This document shows, one piece after another, positions 1 through 9,674 of a stretch of 64,000 nt of DNA (position 1 is the first letter of the stretch; each line of letters opens with the position of its first letter). The position numbers were made by a program, and so were the translations under genes. The notes under the pieces were generated by a model. It saw nothing but the letters and a program-made list of their open reading frames with translations, made no database searches and was not told the origin of the DNA. The stretch lies in assembly GCF_000381925.1 (NCBI RefSeq), contig NZ_KB907310.1, positions 62,001-126,000 of the forward strand, written 5' to 3'. Source of the DNA: Nocardia sp. BMG111209. Lineage in GTDB: Bacteria; Actinomycetota; Actinomycetes; Mycobacteriales; Mycobacteriaceae.

Positions 1-2
1 TG

Positions 3-2147
3 CATCTGGCGGTGCGCACCAGCCCGTATCCACACGCCCGGATCGTCTCGATCGATACCGCGGCGGCCGAGGCGATTCCGGGCGTGTGCGCGGTGCTCAC
101 CGCCGACGACAGTCCCGCCTTCACCTTCTCGACCGCGCGGCACCAATTGCGGGAGGACGATCCGGACGACACCGTGATCCTCGATCGGGTGGTGCGTTTC
201 GCCGGGCAGCGGGTGGCGGCCGTGGTGGCCGAGACGCTCGATATCGCCCGCGCCGCCTGCCGTGCGCTGCGGATCGAGTACGAGCAGTTGCCCGCGGTCT
301 TCGATCCCGAGGCGGCGTTGCGCGCGGAGGCGCCGAAACTGCACGGGGACAAGCCCGTTGCGTCCCGCATCGCCGATACCGGCCGCAATCTGGTCGCGGA
401 GGTGCACGGCCGCACGGGCGATCTCGAGGCCGGGTCGGCCGCGGCCGCGGCGGTGGTCACGGGGGTGTGGCGGACCCCGCGGGTGCAGCACGTCCATCTG
501 GAGACGCACGGCAGTATCGGCTGGATCGACGACACCGGCCGGCTGGTGATCCGCACCAGTACCCAGGTGCCGTTCCTGGTGCGCGACGAACTGTGCCGGG
601 TGTTCGCGTTGCCCCGCAACCGGATCCGGGTGCTGGCCGCGCGCGTCGGTGGTGGTTTCGGCGCCAAACAGGAGATGCTGACCGAGGATCTGGTGGCGCT
701 GGCGGTGCTGCGCACCGGAGCGCCGGTGCAGTACGAGTTCACCCGATCCGATCAGTTCACTTCCGCGCCCTGCCGGCATCCGATGCGGGTGGCGGTGACG
801 GCCGGGGCCGACGCCGACGGCCGGTTGACCGCGCTCGCGGTCGACGTCCTCTCCGATGCCGGGGCCTACGGAAATCACAGTGCCGGAGTGCTTTTCCATT
901 CGGTCAGTGAATCGGTCGCGCTGTATCGCTGCCCCAACAAGCGCATCGACGGGCGGGCGGTCTACACCAACAATCTGCCGTCGGGCGCGTTCCGGGGTTA
1001 CGGCCTGGGTCAGGTCGGCTTCGCGCTGGAATCCGCGATGGACGAACTGGCGCGGCGGCTGGGCATCGATCCGTTCGAATTCCGCCGGCGCAACGTGGTC
1101 GTGCCCGGTGACGACCTGATCGGCGGATTCTGCACGCCGGACGACGATCTCGGTTTCGGCAGTTACGGTCTGGACCAGTGCCTGGATCTGGCCGAGGCGG
1201 CGCTGCGCCGGGGCAACGGGGTACGGCCGCCGGCCGGACGCTGGCGGATCGGCGAGGGGATGGCCGCCGCCATGATCGCCACCATCCCGCCGCGCGGGCA
1301 CCGGGCCACCGCCGAGGCGGTGCTGCTCTGCGACGGCGATTACGAGATCCGGGTGGGCACAGCCGAATTCGGCAACGGCAGCACCACCGTACATGCTCGG
1401 CTGGCCGCCGCCGCGCTGCACACCGACGTGTCCCGGATCCGGTTGCGGCACGCCGACACCGATGTCACCGAACACGACACCGGCGCCTTCGGTTCCACCG
1501 GAATCGTGGTGGCGGGCAAGGCGGTGCACACCGCGTGCACCCGCCTGGAGCGGCAGATCCTCGCCCGCGCGGCCGCTCTCAGCGACCGGGACGGCACCCT
1601 CGCGGCCGAGGGGGTGTACTGCGGGGATCGGCTGCTCACCGCGGGTGAGCTTCTCGCTGCCGGACCGTTGCGCGCCACCGCGGAACACGACGGCAGTCCG
1701 CGCTCGGTGTCGTTCAATGTGCACGCCGTGCGGGTCGCGGTGCACGCCGACACCGGTGTGGTCCGGATCCTGCAATCCGTGCAGGCCGCCGACGCGGGCA
1801 CCGTCCTCGATGCGCGGCAGTGCCGCGGTCAGGTCGAAGGTGGTGCGGCGCAGGCGATCGGCAGCGCGCTGTACGAGGACATGCGGGTGGAGAACGGGGT
1901 GGTCGGCGCGAAGACGTTGCGCCACTACCACATTCCGCAGCTCGCGGACCTGCCGATCACCGAGGTGCTGTTCGCCGACACCACCGACGCGCTCGGCCCG
2001 CTCGGCGCCAAGTCGATGAGCGAATCCCCCTACAACCCGGTCGCTCCCGCACTGGCCAACGCCGTGCGGGACGCGATCGGGGTGCGGCCGTACGAACTAC
2101 CGATGACCGCGGACCGGATCTGGTCGCTGCTCGACGAGAAGGCTTGA
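3..2147 (+). CDS. Molybdopterin-binding subunit of a xanthine dehydrogenase/CO dehydrogenase-type hydroxylase (5' end cut by window)
   Basis: This is the large, molybdenum-cofactor-binding subunit of a molybdenum hydroxylase, which oxidises an aldehyde, purine or similar heterocycle with water as oxygen donor. The visible 714 residues contain the cofactor-binding motif GGFGAKQE (about residue 217), the AFRGYG segment (about 328) and the C-terminal GAKSMSE stretch, where family members carry the catalytic glutamate. The reading frame is open to the left edge, so the true start lies outside the window, where small FeS and FAD subunits would be expected. The substrate cannot be read from the sequence. 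The gene converges on the secreted lipase at 2172-3386. Confidence 0.88.
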   Translation, partial: HLAVRTSPYPHARIVSIDTAAAEAIPGVCAVLTADDSPAFTFSTARHQLREDDPDDTVILDRVVRFAGQRVAAVVAETLDIARAACRALRIEYEQLPAVFDPEAALRAEAPKLHGDKPVASRIADTGRNLVAEVHGRTGDLEAGSAAAAAVVTGVWRTPRVQHVHLETHGSIGWIDDTGRLVIRTSTQVPFLVRDELCRVFALPRNRIRVLAARVGGGFGAKQEMLTEDLVALAVLRTGAPVQYEFTRSDQFTSAPCRHPMRVAVTAGADADGRLTALAVDVLSDAGAYGNHSAGVLFHSVSESVALYRCPNKRIDGRAVYTNNLPSGAFRGYGLGQVGFALESAMDELARRLGIDPFEFRRRNVVVPGDDLIGGFCTPDDDLGFGSYGLDQCLDLAEAALRRGNGVRPPAGRWRIGEGMAAAMIATIPPRGHRATAEAVLLCDGDYEIRVGTAEFGNGSTTVHARLAAAALHTDVSRIRLRHADTDVTEHDTGAFGSTGIVVAGKAVHTACTRLERQILARAAALSDRDGTLAAEGVYCGDRLLTAGELLAAGPLRATAEHDGSPRSVSFNVHAVRVAVHADTGVVRILQSVQAADAGTVLDARQCRGQVEGGAAQAIGSALYEDMRVENGVVGAKTLRHYHIPQLADLPITEVLFADTTDALGPLGAKSMSESPYNPVAPALANAVRDAIGVRPYELPMTADRIWSLLDEKA

Positions 2148-2171
2148 CGCACAAGCAATCCGAGTCGCCGC

Positions 2172-3386
2172 TCAGCGGAACAGGTTGCGCACGAACGGAA
2201 CCGAGTCGACCAGGGAGGCGTTGACGGTACCGCTGTGATCGGTCGGATAGGTCCTGGCCGTGACCGGCTGGCCGTTGGCGGTCAGCACGGCGATGAAGCG
2301 CAGGGTCTCCGGGGTCAGCACGTCGGTGTCCTGCAGGCCCTGACCCAGGAACAGCGGCCGGTCGTAACCGGTTTCGGGCAGGCCCAGATAGTCGTGCAGC
2401 AGGTTGTGCGCGTCGGGGAGATCGGCGAGGGGGCGAGCGAGGAGGTCGCCGCCGATCACCTTGCGGTCGTGCAGTTCCTGCTCCAGCGGGAGCAGGCATT
2501 CGTCGTGCGCGCGGTCGACCCAGTACCGGCCGGTGTCCGAGAGGTACGAGTCGATGTTCAGGTTCGGGAAGCTGGTGCGCAGGCCGTTGAGGATGTAGAG
2601 CGCGTAGGCGGTGATCCCGGCGGGCAGCGCCACCGGCGGCACGCCGGGGCCGAGCGCGGTCACCACGTCCTCGATGTAGGCCGGGGTGCCGGTCGCGACC
2701 GCGCCGCGGTAGTCGAGTCCGGGGCCGCCGTACTCGGTGGCGTAGCGCGCCGTGGTCACGGCCGCGCCGGCGCCCTGGGACTGGCCGACGACCACCCAGC
2801 GGTGCGACAGCGTGTCCCATGCACCGGTCGCGGCCTGTACCGCGTCGACCACGTTGTGGGCCTCGACCCGGCCGTTGAGGTACGGATGGTCGCCCCCGGT
2901 GCCGAGCCCGGCGTAGTCGGCGGCCACGATCGCGTAGCCCTGCTTCAGCCAGGCGCCGAGATAGGCCCAGTCCCGGTCCACCGCACCCGGCCCGGCGATG
3001 CTGTAGGCGCATTCGTCGGCCAGGCCGATGGTCCCGTGCGCCCAGGCGATCACCGGCCAGCCGCCGGCCGGGGCCTCGCCGGGCGGGAAGTAGATCGCCG
3101 CGCTCGCCACGGTCGGCGCGTCACCCGCGGTGGTGGTGCGGTAGAGGAAGCGATGCGCGTCGACCGAACCCGGCAGGGTCGCCGCGGCCGACAACGGCAG
3201 GATCTCGGTCAGCGTGCCGGTGTCGGCTGCCGCCGGTGTCCCGGTGGCAGCGGCCGACAGCGCTCCGGTGCCGGCCGCCGAAGCGGTGCCCGGGTCGGCC
3301 ACGGCCGTGGGCGGCAGCGTCGAGACTCCGGTGGCCAGCAGCGCCGCGGCCGCGAGCGCGGTCGCGGCGGTCGACAGTTTCCGCAT
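2172..3386 (-). CDS. Secreted lipase, LIP (secretory triacylglycerol lipase) family
   Basis: This 404-residue protein begins with MRKLSTAATALAAAALL, a Sec signal peptide, and continues with an Ala/Thr/Gly-rich linker to about residue 65. The alpha/beta-hydrolase domain follows, with the nucleophile elbow GQSQG and a C-terminal DHSG segment likely to hold the catalytic histidine. An in-frame start 63 nt further upstream exists, but the ATG at 3386 is preceded by AAGGAG at good spacing and opens directly into the signal peptide. Enzymes of this family hydrolyse triglycerides or other esters outside the cell. No operon partner is visible, because the upstream neighbour is the divergent aceA region. 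Confidence 0.85.
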   Translation of the reverse strand: MRKLSTAATALAAAALLATGVSTLPPTAVADPGTASAAGTGALSAAATGTPAAADTGTLTEILPLSAAATLPGSVDAHRFLYRTTTAGDAPTVASAAIYFPPGEAPAGGWPVIAWAHGTIGLADECAYSIAGPGAVDRDWAYLGAWLKQGYAIVAADYAGLGTGGDHPYLNGRVEAHNVVDAVQAATGAWDTLSHRWVVVGQSQGAGAAVTTARYATEYGGPGLDYRGAVATGTPAYIEDVVTALGPGVPPVALPAGITAYALYILNGLRTSFPNLNIDSYLSDTGRYWVDRAHDECLLPLEQELHDRKVIGGDLLARPLADLPDAHNLLHDYLGLPETGYDRPLFLGQGLQDTDVLTPETLRFIAVLTANGQPVTARTYPTDHSGTVNASLVDSVPFVRNLFR

Positions 3387-3945
3387 CGTTCTCCTTCGTG
3401 CACGGGTTTCCGGCTCAGTATCGCCTGCCGCGCGGCAGAACCGGACCAATCGGTCCCCCGTGCCGCCGGAGGGGCTTGCGCACCGGGTTAGAATTGTGCG
3501 CAGAGCACAATCCAGGGGAGATCAATCGTGGCGTGGCGCACAGTCCGAATGGAACGAACAGCCTGTGAACGTCCTCACATCGCCGATCCGCGACGTCGAA
3601 AAACGGCCACCGCGGACGGTCACGAAAACAGTACGACCGTTACGCAAAACCGCACGTCAGGGCTACCGGCGGGTAGATTTGAGGCGGGCAAGCATTCCGC
3701 AAATTTCACAGAATTGGCAATCGGGCCGTCAAAGCTAGCTCGTATTCACACTTGTAACAGGTAGACGGCCATTTTTTCCTGTGCCATCGTGTGGAAGTAC
3801 AACAGAAGGGCCTAGCAAGCCTGCAAATTGCCGCTCCAGCAGAGTCCGGACCCAGGGCAGCGCCGCCGCGCCGACCGCCCAGCAACCGCATCGTTCGGCG
3901 GTCGTGAGATTCGGACATGGGGCACGACGAGAAGTAGGAGTCACG
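3387..3945. promoter_or_regulatory. 559-bp divergent control region between the lipase gene and aceA
   Basis: No convincing gene lies here: open frames are short and have no ribosome-binding site. The stretch is less GC-rich than its surroundings near 3690-3790, as expected for a promoter. It contains the 19-bp inverted repeat at 3493-3511, listed separately. The 8-mer GCAAATTT at 3699-3706 faintly resembles half of a RamB acetate-regulator site. RamB controls icl1 in mycobacteria, but this match is weak and I do not call it as a site. Confidence 0.5.
3493..3511. promoter_or_regulatory. Candidate operator: ATTGTGC-N5-GCACAAT inverted repeat
   Basis: This perfect 7-bp inverted repeat around a GCAGA spacer lies about 435 bp upstream of aceA and about 107 bp upstream of the divergent lipase start. 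It looks like a dimeric regulator site. It contains TGTG and CACA, but with a 7-bp gap, whereas CRP/GlxR sites have an 8-bp gap. It may serve the lipase promoter rather than aceA. Confidence 0.4.
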
Positions 3946-5232
3946 ATGTCGAACGTCGGCACCCCCAAGACCGCTGCGGAAATCCAGAAGGATTGGGACA
4001 CCAACCCGCGGTGGAAGGGCATCACCCGCAACTACACGCCCGAACAGGTCGTGAAGCTGCAGGGTTCGGTCGTCGAGGAGCACACATTGGCTCGCCGCGG
4101 CGCCGAGATCCTGTGGGAGCAGGTCAACAACGAGGACTACATCAACGCGCTCGGTGCACTCACCGGCAATATGGCCGTGCAGCAGGTGCGCGCCGGCCTG
4201 AAGGCCATCTACCTCTCGGGCTGGCAGGTCGCCGGTGACGCGAACCTGTCCGGTCACACCTACCCGGACCAGTCCCTGTACCCGGCCAACTCGGTGCCCT
4301 CCGTGGTCCGCCGGATCAACAACGCGCTGCTGCGCGCCGACGAGATCGCCCGCGTCGAGGGCGACAACTCGGTCGACAACTGGCTGGTCCCGATCGTGGC
4401 CGACGGTGAGGCCGGTTTCGGTGGCGCGCTGAACGTCTACGAGCTGCAGAAGGCCATGATCGCCGCGGGCGCCGCCGGCACCCACTGGGAGGATCAGCTG
4501 GCCTCGGAGAAGAAGTGCGGCCACCTCGGTGGCAAGGTGCTGATCCCGACCTCGCAGCACATCCGCACCCTGACTTCCGCCCGCCTGGCCGCGGACGTGG
4601 CCGGCACCCCGACCGTGGTGATCGCCCGTACCGACGCCGAGGCGGCGACCCTGATCACCTCCGATGTGGACGAGCGCGACCAGGAGTTCATCTCCGGCGA
4701 GCGTACCGCGGAGGGCTTCTACCACCTGCGCAACGGCATCGAGCCCTGCATCGCCCGCGCCAAGGCCTACGCGCCGTACTCCGACCTGATCTGGATGGAG
4801 ACCGGCACCCCGGACCTGGAGCTGGCCCGCAAGTTCGCCGAGTCGGTCAAGAGCGAGTTCCCCGATCAGCTGCTGTCCTACAACTGCTCGCCGTCGTTCA
4901 ACTGGAAGCAGCACCTGGACGACGCGACCATCGCGAAGTTCCAGCGTGAGCTGGGCGCCATGGGCTTCAAGTTCCAGTTCATCACCCTGGCCGGCTTCCA
5001 CGCGCTGAACTACAGCATGTTCGACCTGGCCTACGGCTACGCCCGCGAGGGCATGTCCGCCTACGTCGAGCTGCAGGAGCGCGAGTTCGCCGCCGAGGAG
5101 CGCGGGTACACCGCCACCAAGCATCAGCGTGAGGTCGGCGCCGGGTACTTCGACACCATCGCCACCACCGTGGATCCGAACACCTCGACCGCGGCGCTGA
5201 AGGGCTCGACCGAAGAAGGCCAGTTCCACTGA
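3946..5232 (+). CDS. aceA: Isocitrate lyase
   Basis: Isocitrate lyase splits isocitrate into glyoxylate and succinate, the first step of the glyoxylate shunt needed for growth on fatty acids and acetate. The 428-residue length matches the short prokaryotic ICL1 class. The active-site signature KKCGHLGGK is present at about residues 186-194, with the conserved YNCSPSFNW segment further on. The ATG at 3946 is preceded by GTAGGAG and gives the family N-terminus [10 protein letters not shown]; a longer in-frame extension upstream lacks family similarity. fadB2 follows after a strong terminator, the same pairing as Rv0467-Rv0468. Confidence 0.97.
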   Translation: MSNVGTPKTAAEIQKDWDTNPRWKGITRNYTPEQVVKLQGSVVEEHTLARRGAEILWEQVNNEDYINALGALTGNMAVQQVRAGLKAIYLSGWQVAGDANLSGHTYPDQSLYPANSVPSVVRRINNALLRADEIARVEGDNSVDNWLVPIVADGEAGFGGALNVYELQKAMIAAGAAGTHWEDQLASEKKCGHLGGKVLIPTSQHIRTLTSARLAADVAGTPTVVIARTDAEAATLITSDVDERDQEFISGERTAEGFYHLRNGIEPCIARAKAYAPYSDLIWMETGTPDLELARKFAESVKSEFPDQLLSYNCSPSFNWKQHLDDATIAKFQRELGAMGFKFQFITLAGFHALNYSMFDLAYGYAREGMSAYVELQEREFAAEERGYTATKHQREVGAGYFDTIATTVDPNTSTAALKGSTEEGQFH

Positions 5233-5295
5233 GAATGCGGTTGTCCCGTTTCGCATCCGGGATATCCGCGGTCGCCCCTCGCGGGCGGCAGGCTC

Positions 5296-5331
5296 GGGCC
5301 GGGATCCAGCTGCACACCTGGATCCCGGCCC
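5296..5331 (+). terminator. Intrinsic-type hairpin after aceA
   Basis: A perfect 14-bp stem (GGGCCGGGATCCAG paired with CTGGATCCCGGCCC) encloses an 8-nt loop 64 bp after the aceA stop. There is no U tract, as is common in high-GC actinomycetes. It separates aceA from fadB2, so the two genes are probably transcribed separately or attenuated. Confidence 0.75.
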
Positions 5332-5385
5332 TTGCCACTACCACCGAAAACCGCCGCCACCAATGAGAATCACCCAGGAGCGGAC

Positions 5386-6258
5386 ATGAGCGAGAAGATT
5401 CAGCGCGTCGGCATCGTCGGCGCCGGACAGATGGGCGCCGGCATCGCGGAGGTCTGCGCCCGGGCGCACGTGGATGTGCTCGTGTTCGAACCCACCCGGG
5501 AACTGGCCGCCGCGGGCCGGGCCCGGATCCTGCGGTCGCTGGACCGCGGGGTGTCCAGCGGCAAGATCACCGAGCGGGAGCGCGAGCAGACCGCCTGGCG
5601 GCTGCGTTTCACCTCCGATATCGGCGACTTCGCCGACCGCCAGCTGGTGGTCGAGGCGGTCGTGGAGAACGAGGAGGTGAAGACCTCGATCTTCGCCCAG
5701 CTGGACAAGGTGGTGACCGATCCGGACGCGGTGCTCGCGTCCAACACCTCCTCGATCCCGATCATGAAGATCGCGGTGGCCACCGCCAACCCCGAGCGCG
5801 TGGTCGGCATGCACTTCTTCAATCCCGTGCCGGTGCTGCCCCTGGTCGAGCTGGTCACCACGCTGAAGACCAGTGCCGCCGTGTCGGAGCGCGCGGAAGC
5901 GTTCGCCGCCACCGTGCTCGGCAAGCAGGTGGTGCGCTCGGCCGACCGGTCCGGATTCGTGGTGAACGCGCTGCTGGTGCCGTACCTGCTGTCGGCGATC
6001 CGGATGGTCGAATCCGGCTTCGCCACCAAGGAGGACGTCGACAAGGCCATGGTGCTCGGCTGTGCCCATCCGATGGGCCCGCTGGCGCTGACCGATCTGG
6101 TCGGCCTCGACACCGTGAAATCCATCGCCGACTCGATGTATGCCGAGTTCAAGGAACCGCTGTACTCGGCGCCGCCGCTGCTCATGCGCATGGTCGAGGC
6201 GGGACTGCTCGGCAAGAAGGCCGGCGCCGGCTTCTACCAGTACTCGAACAACCGCTAG
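5386..6258 (+). CDS. fadB2: 3-hydroxybutyryl-CoA dehydrogenase
   Basis: This 290-residue enzyme oxidises or reduces 3-hydroxyacyl-CoA with NAD(P), in fatty-acid degradation or butyrate metabolism. The Rossmann motif GIVGAGQMGAGIAEV lies at residues 8-22. The HFFNPVPVLPLVE catalytic segment (His and Asn) sits near residue 143, and the C-terminal helical domain is complete. The ATG at 5386 follows an AGGAG at good spacing; a frame extending 54 nt upstream has no support. Its place directly after aceA matches Rv0468. The MetE-family gene starts 46 bp downstream with its own strong ribosome-binding site. Confidence 0.94.
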   Translation: MSEKIQRVGIVGAGQMGAGIAEVCARAHVDVLVFEPTRELAAAGRARILRSLDRGVSSGKITEREREQTAWRLRFTSDIGDFADRQLVVEAVVENEEVKTSIFAQLDKVVTDPDAVLASNTSSIPIMKIAVATANPERVVGMHFFNPVPVLPLVELVTTLKTSAAVSERAEAFAATVLGKQVVRSADRSGFVVNALLVPYLLSAIRMVESGFATKEDVDKAMVLGCAHPMGPLALTDLVGLDTVKSIADSMYAEFKEPLYSAPPLLMRMVEAGLLGKKAGAGFYQYSNNR

Positions 6259-6304
6259 TCGCTGTATCGGGCTGAAACCCGCTGCCGGAGAAGGAGTTCC
6301 GCTC

Positions 6305-8620
6305 ATGGTCAACGTCGCGGACGGGTTCGGGTCCAGCATCCTCGGTTATCCGAGGATCGGGCCGCACCGGGAACTCAAGCGCGCGCTGGAGGCGTACTGG
6401 CACGGCGAACTGTCGCGGGAGAAGCTGCTGGCGACCGGCCGGGAGATCCAGGACACGCAGTTCGCGGAACTGCACGCGGCCGGGCTCACCCAGGTGCCGG
6501 GCAATACGTTCTCCTTCTACGACCATGTGCTCGACAACGCGCTGTTGTTCGGCGCGGTGCCGAAGCGGTTCGAACCGTACCGTGACGATCTGCATCCGCT
6601 GGACTTCTACTTCCTGATGGCGCGCGGCCGGCCCGATCTGCCGCCGCTGGAACTGGTCCGGCTGTTCGACTCCACGTACCACTACCGGCAGCCGGAGCTG
6701 GACGCCGACACCGAGTTCTCGCTGCATCCCGAGGCGCTGCTCGACGAATTCGATCGGGCCATGGCCCAGGGCATCGAATTGCGGCCGGTGGTACTGGGAC
6801 CGGTGTCGCTGCTGCTGCTGTCGAAGGCGGGCCGGGTGCCCGGCGAGACCGAATTCGACCGGCTGGCGCTGCTGGACCGGCTGCTACCGGTCTACGAACA
6901 GCTGCTGGAGATCCTGGCCAAGCGCGGATCGACCTGTGTGCAGCTGGACGAGCCCTGCTTCACCAGCGACCGCACCCCGGCCGAACTCACGGCGTTCGAG
7001 GCTGCGTACCAACGACTTTCGACTGCGCCGCTACGGCCGCGGATCCTGGTCACCGGTCAGTACGGCGATTTCGGTGAGGCGGTGCGCATCCTGGCCGGAA
7101 CCTCGGTGGAGGCCATCGGTCTCGATCTCGCGGCGCACCGGATCCGGCCGGAGGAGCTGGCCCGGATTCCCGGGATCCGGCGGAAGCGGTTGTACGCGGG
7201 CGTGATCAGCGGCACCAACGTGTGGCGCGCGGATCGCTATGTCACCCTGCAGTATCTGCACGAGCTGTCCCAGGTGTGCCCGGATCTGGTGGTGTCCACC
7301 GGATCCACGCTGTTGCACGTGCCCTACGACCTGCTCGTCGAATACGATATCGACGGCCATGTGGCCGATCGCCTGGCCTTCGCGAAACAAAAAGTGCTGG
7401 AAGTGGTTTCGCTTGCAAAGGCGCTGACCGAGGGCCCGTCGCAGGGCTGGCGGCAGCGGCCGCGCGAGGTGCACTTCAAGCAGAAACACGCTGTGCGGCA
7501 ACGGGTCTACGCGGTCACCCCGCAGATGCGCGAGCGTGAACCGTACGAGCAGCGCCGTCTCGCGCAGCGCGAACGCCTCGACCTGCCGCTGGTGCCCGCC
7601 ACCACGCTCGGCTCCTTCCCGCAGACCGATACGATCCGGCAGGCCCGCTACGAACTGGGCGAAGGCCGGTTGTCGCTGGAGGAGTACCGCAAGCGGATCG
7701 AGGCCGAGATCGAATCGACCATCCGGTTGCAGGAGGACATCGGCCTGGACGTCCTCGTGCACGGCGAGCACGAGCGCAACGACATGGTCCAGTATTTCGC
7801 GGAACTGCTGGACGGCTTCGCCACCACCCACTTCGGCTGGGTGCAGGTGTACGGCTCGCGCTGCGTGCGCCCGCCGATCCTGTTCGGCGATGTGGCCAGG
7901 CCGCAGCCGATGACCGTGGACTGGATCACCTACGCGCAGTCGCTGACCGCCAAACCGGTGAAGGGCATCGTGACCGGCCCGGTGACGATGGTGGCCCGCT
8001 CGTTCGTGCGGCAGGACCAGCCGCTGCACGAGACCGCCGACCAGGTGGCCCTGGCCATCCGCGACGAACTGGCCGATCTGGAACGAGCCGGTGTGGCGAT
8101 CATCCAGGTCGACGAGCCGTCGATCCGGGAACTGCTGCCCCTGCGCACCGGCGGCCGCCACGAATACCTGCGCTGGGCGGTGAACGCCTTCCGCCTCGCC
8201 ACCTCCGGCGTGCGCGCGGACACCCAGATCCACACGCACATCGCCTATTCCGGCCGCGCCGAGATCGTCCGCGCGATCGAGGAACTCGACGCCGACGTCA
8301 CCGCGATCGTCGCCACCCGCTCCATCGAATGGGTGCTGAACGCCTTGAACGACGATGCCGCCGGCGGCCACGGCCTCTCCCACGGCGTGGGACCCGGTGT
8401 GTACGAAAGCCGTTCGGCCCGCATCCCCGACATCGACGAACTCGACGAACTCCTCACCGCCGCCGCCGCGGCCATCACCCCCCACCGCCTCTGGGCCAAC
8501 CCCGACGGCGGCCTGAAAACCCGCCACTACTGGCAACTGGAACCCTCCCTCCGCAACCTGGTCGCCGCCGCCCGCCGCGTCCGCCGCCGCACCGAACAAA
8601 CGAATCCCGCCACGGTCTGA
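6305..8620 (+). CDS. metE: MetE-family (cobalamin-independent methionine synthase) homologue lacking the zinc ligands
   Basis: The 771 residues align along their whole length with cobalamin-independent methionine synthase. The N-terminal ILGYPRIGPHRELK, the LGSFPQT homocysteine-site segment, HGEHERNDMV, YGSRCVRPPI and VDEPSIRE are all intact. Compared with E. coli MetE as I recall it, only the first zinc ligand survives (H645). The positions of Cys643, Glu665 and Cys726 read A647, V669 and G735. The catalytic histidine of the GVYDIHSP segment is R703, and the Trp of the TGPVTILCWSF segment is R565. The protein is therefore unlikely to catalyse the standard methyl transfer, and the symbol reflects homology only. 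The start at 6305 follows GGAGAAGGAG. This gene is not next to fadB2 in M. tuberculosis. Confidence 0.8.
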   Translation: MVNVADGFGSSILGYPRIGPHRELKRALEAYWHGELSREKLLATGREIQDTQFAELHAAGLTQVPGNTFSFYDHVLDNALLFGAVPKRFEPYRDDLHPLDFYFLMARGRPDLPPLELVRLFDSTYHYRQPELDADTEFSLHPEALLDEFDRAMAQGIELRPVVLGPVSLLLLSKAGRVPGETEFDRLALLDRLLPVYEQLLEILAKRGSTCVQLDEPCFTSDRTPAELTAFEAAYQRLSTAPLRPRILVTGQYGDFGEAVRILAGTSVEAIGLDLAAHRIRPEELARIPGIRRKRLYAGVISGTNVWRADRYVTLQYLHELSQVCPDLVVSTGSTLLHVPYDLLVEYDIDGHVADRLAFAKQKVLEVVSLAKALTEGPSQGWRQRPREVHFKQKHAVRQRVYAVTPQMREREPYEQRRLAQRERLDLPLVPATTLGSFPQTDTIRQARYELGEGRLSLEEYRKRIEAEIESTIRLQEDIGLDVLVHGEHERNDMVQYFAELLDGFATTHFGWVQVYGSRCVRPPILFGDVARPQPMTVDWITYAQSLTAKPVKGIVTGPVTMVARSFVRQDQPLHETADQVALAIRDELADLERAGVAIIQVDEPSIRELLPLRTGGRHEYLRWAVNAFRLATSGVRADTQIHTHIAYSGRAEIVRAIEELDADVTAIVATRSIEWVLNALNDDAAGGHGLSHGVGPGVYESRSARIPDIDELDELLTAAAAAITPHRLWANPDGGLKTRHYWQLEPSLRNLVAAARRVRRRTEQTNPATV

Positions 8621-8822
8621 AACCCCGCCCCGGACAAATCGGATTCATGCGGCGGCGCATCGCATTCGAACATTCCGGTCGGTTCGAATGCGATTTCCGG
8701 ATCGACGTGTCATCGGTAATGGGCTGCCTCCCGGCGTTGTGATGTAATCGTCGCGGGGCTGCGTCACAGGTCGGTGTTGTGGCTCCGGCTGTCCGCGCAT
8801 TGCTGATCGCAGGAGGGGTGGC

Positions 8823-9674
8823 ATGACCGACACCGAGGCGCTGTGGGACATGCTGGACGACCGGCTGCTGCCGTTGTTCCGGCAATATCGTCGGAATTTG
8901 TCCGATCTGCGTGTCGACACCAAAGCCGACGACACGCTTCTCTCCGAAGCGGATATCGCGGTGCAAACGGCGATCATCGATACGATTTCGCACCTTTTCC
9001 CGGGTTCCGAGTTCGTCGCCGAGGAAGACGATTGGACGGCGCCGACCAGTGGCGACCCGACCTGGATCGTCGACCCGATCGATGGCACAGCGGAATTCGT
9101 GGTACCCGGGCGGCGCGAGTTCTGCAGCGTCGTGTGCCGGGTCGACCGCGGAATACCTTCTGCCGCATATGTGCTCGCCCCCGAGCTCGGTACCGGAGGA
9201 ACGCCGATCTCGATCCACTGGGCGGAGGGGGTGACCGTCGACGGGCAACCGGCGCCGCCGCTTCCGGCTGCAGACCGGCCGGGCCGGGCATCCGTCACTC
9301 GCAGTGCCGATGTGCCCGCGCGTCGCTTCGAGAGCGAACTCGCGGACATCGGCTGCCGGATGAAGGTGCGCACCACATCCCAGACGCTCGACATGGTGCG
9401 TACCTGCATAGATCTCACCGCCTGGACCGGGGAGTCGCAGGAGCGGTTCGACCTGTTCTACCGAACCGACCAGAAGATCTGGGACGGTGCGGCAGGCATC
9501 GGCCTGAGTCTCGCCATGGGGCGATCGGCCACGGACGGTCGCGGTGCGGCCCTCGTGCCTCTGAGCGAGGAATTCTTGAATCTCCGGGAACCGGTGCTCG
9601 CCGAAACCGTCTCGGGCGCCGAGGGTTGCGTCCGGTGGTTCACCGAGCTACTCGCGGAGTCCCGGAGTATCTGA
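8823..9674 (+). CDS. Inositol monophosphatase/bisphosphate nucleotidase-family phosphatase
   Basis: This 283-residue protein belongs to the Mg-dependent IMPase/CysQ fold. The three metal-binding elements are visible: AEED (about residues 66-69), DPIDGT (84-89) and the late KIWDGAAG (about 217). Family members remove phosphate from inositol phosphate, fructose bisphosphate or 3'-phosphoadenosine nucleotides; the substrate here is not evident. The ATG at 8823 follows AGGAGGGG. The stop shares one base with the start of the next gene (TGATG), so the two proteins are probably made together. Codon use is less biased than in neighbouring metabolic genes, which hints at acquisition. Confidence 0.82.
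   Translation: MTDTEALWDMLDDRLLPLFRQYRRNLSDLRVDTKADDTLLSEADIAVQTAIIDTISHLFPGSEFVAEEDDWTAPTSGDPTWIVDPIDGTAEFVVPGRREFCSVVCRVDRGIPSAAYVLAPELGTGGTPISIHWAEGVTVDGQPAPPLPAADRPGRASVTRSADVPARRFESELADIGCRMKVRTTSQTLDMVRTCIDLTAWTGESQERFDLFYRTDQKIWDGAAGIGLSLAMGRSATDGRGAALVPLSEEFLNLREPVLAETVSGAEGCVRWFTELLAESRSI

Noticed and set aside
3493..3511. CRP/GlxR site upstream of aceA
   Set aside because: TGTG and CACA are separated by 7 bp, not the required 8, so it is kept only as an unassigned palindrome.
3528..3764. Short plus-strand frame upstream of aceA
   Set aside because: No ribosome-binding site, no recognisable motif, and it overlaps the AT-richer promoter region.
6259..6304. Cobalamin riboswitch before the metE-like gene
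   Set aside because: The gap to fadB2 is only 46 bp, too short for the riboswitch, and shows only a ribosome-binding site.
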